A stretch of DNA of 64,000 bases from positions 10,419 to 74,418 of the forward strand of contig DIRT01000019.1 of NCBI GenBank assembly GCA_002427605.1. Reading direction: 5' to 3'. A model generated the notes under the pieces. The model saw only the letters and a list, made by a program, of their open reading frames with translations. It was not told the DNA's origin and ran no database searches. Positions 63,892 through 64,000 of the stretch are shown here, one piece after another. The DNA comes from Bacteroidales bacterium UBA5429 (GTDB lineage Bacteria; Bacteroidota; Bacteroidia; Bacteroidales; WCHB1-69). The position numbers and the translations under genes were made by a program. The stretch's first letter is position 1. Each line of letters begins with the position of its first letter.

Positions 63892-64000
63892 CTATTGATA
63901 ATCCTGATTATTAGACAGTTATGATTTAAAACAACCTAAATAATTCTAAATTCTAAATTCTAAATTCAGGATTCGTAATCACTGCCGTCCGATAAAAATT

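Overview
The window comes from a low-GC Gram-negative bacterium of the phylum Bacteroidetes, most likely Bacteroidales-like. The evidence is a type IX secretion (T9SS) C-terminal signal on a giant surface protein, a PorV/PorQ-like barrel, a TonB-dependent receptor, two LPS/envelope genes (hldD, murA with the Bacteroidetes-type Asp active site), and repeated use of the Bacteroidetes -7 promoter box TAnnTTTG in front of genes. Most starts follow A-rich leaders rather than Shine-Dalgarno sites. The species cannot be named from sequence alone.

Layout. 1-6.3 kb: end of a giant Ig-like repeat adhesin and an OmpA-family barrel. 6.5-14.3 kb (minus strand): patatin pseudogene, cysS, fadD-type ligase, mfd. 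14.4-17.9 kb: osmC, recQ, birA. 17.9-21.9 kb (plus): DUF4197 lipoprotein, PPi-type phosphofructokinase, murA, msrA. 22-28.6 kb (minus): a probable surface-glycan/lipid acylation cluster (lipoprotein, psd, GT2 fusion, MBOAT, SGNH-like partner). 28.7-36.6 kb (plus): antiporter, PorV-like protein, deoC, HU, a 29-residue COX24-type basic protein, rng, recX, and prfB with its programmed frameshift. 36.6-45.1 kb: a ThiL-fold protein that has lost most catalytic acidic residues, nth, rpmB, TonB receptor, MORN-repeat protein, LysM transglycosylase. 45.2-49 kb: tRNA-Arg, DUF2089 and Yip1-like pair, two tandem Hsp20 genes with a sigma54-like promoter, and a LuxE-like gene. 49-54.1 kb (minus): TetR, RND permease, LolA-like protein and outer-membrane barrel, a plausible envelope-spanning lipid exporter. 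54.4-63.3 kb: SLC12-like transporter, second recQ, hldD, a barrel protein, metG.

Nearly all large intergenic gaps are filled by short repeats. The most striking is a composite element present five times (about 6.35, 14.9, 47.8, 56.7 and 63.4 kb). It has three sequence boxes at fixed 26-nt spacings, a purine-rich tail, flanking 7-8 nt tandem repeats and often a terminal REP-like hairpin. Other hairpin families (GTAGAGACGC-type, GGACAGGTCGC-type, GGGCTTTAGCCC-type) occur in the same gaps. They suggest mobilisation by a REP-associated transposase not present in the window. No CRISPR array, prophage or insertion sequence was seen.
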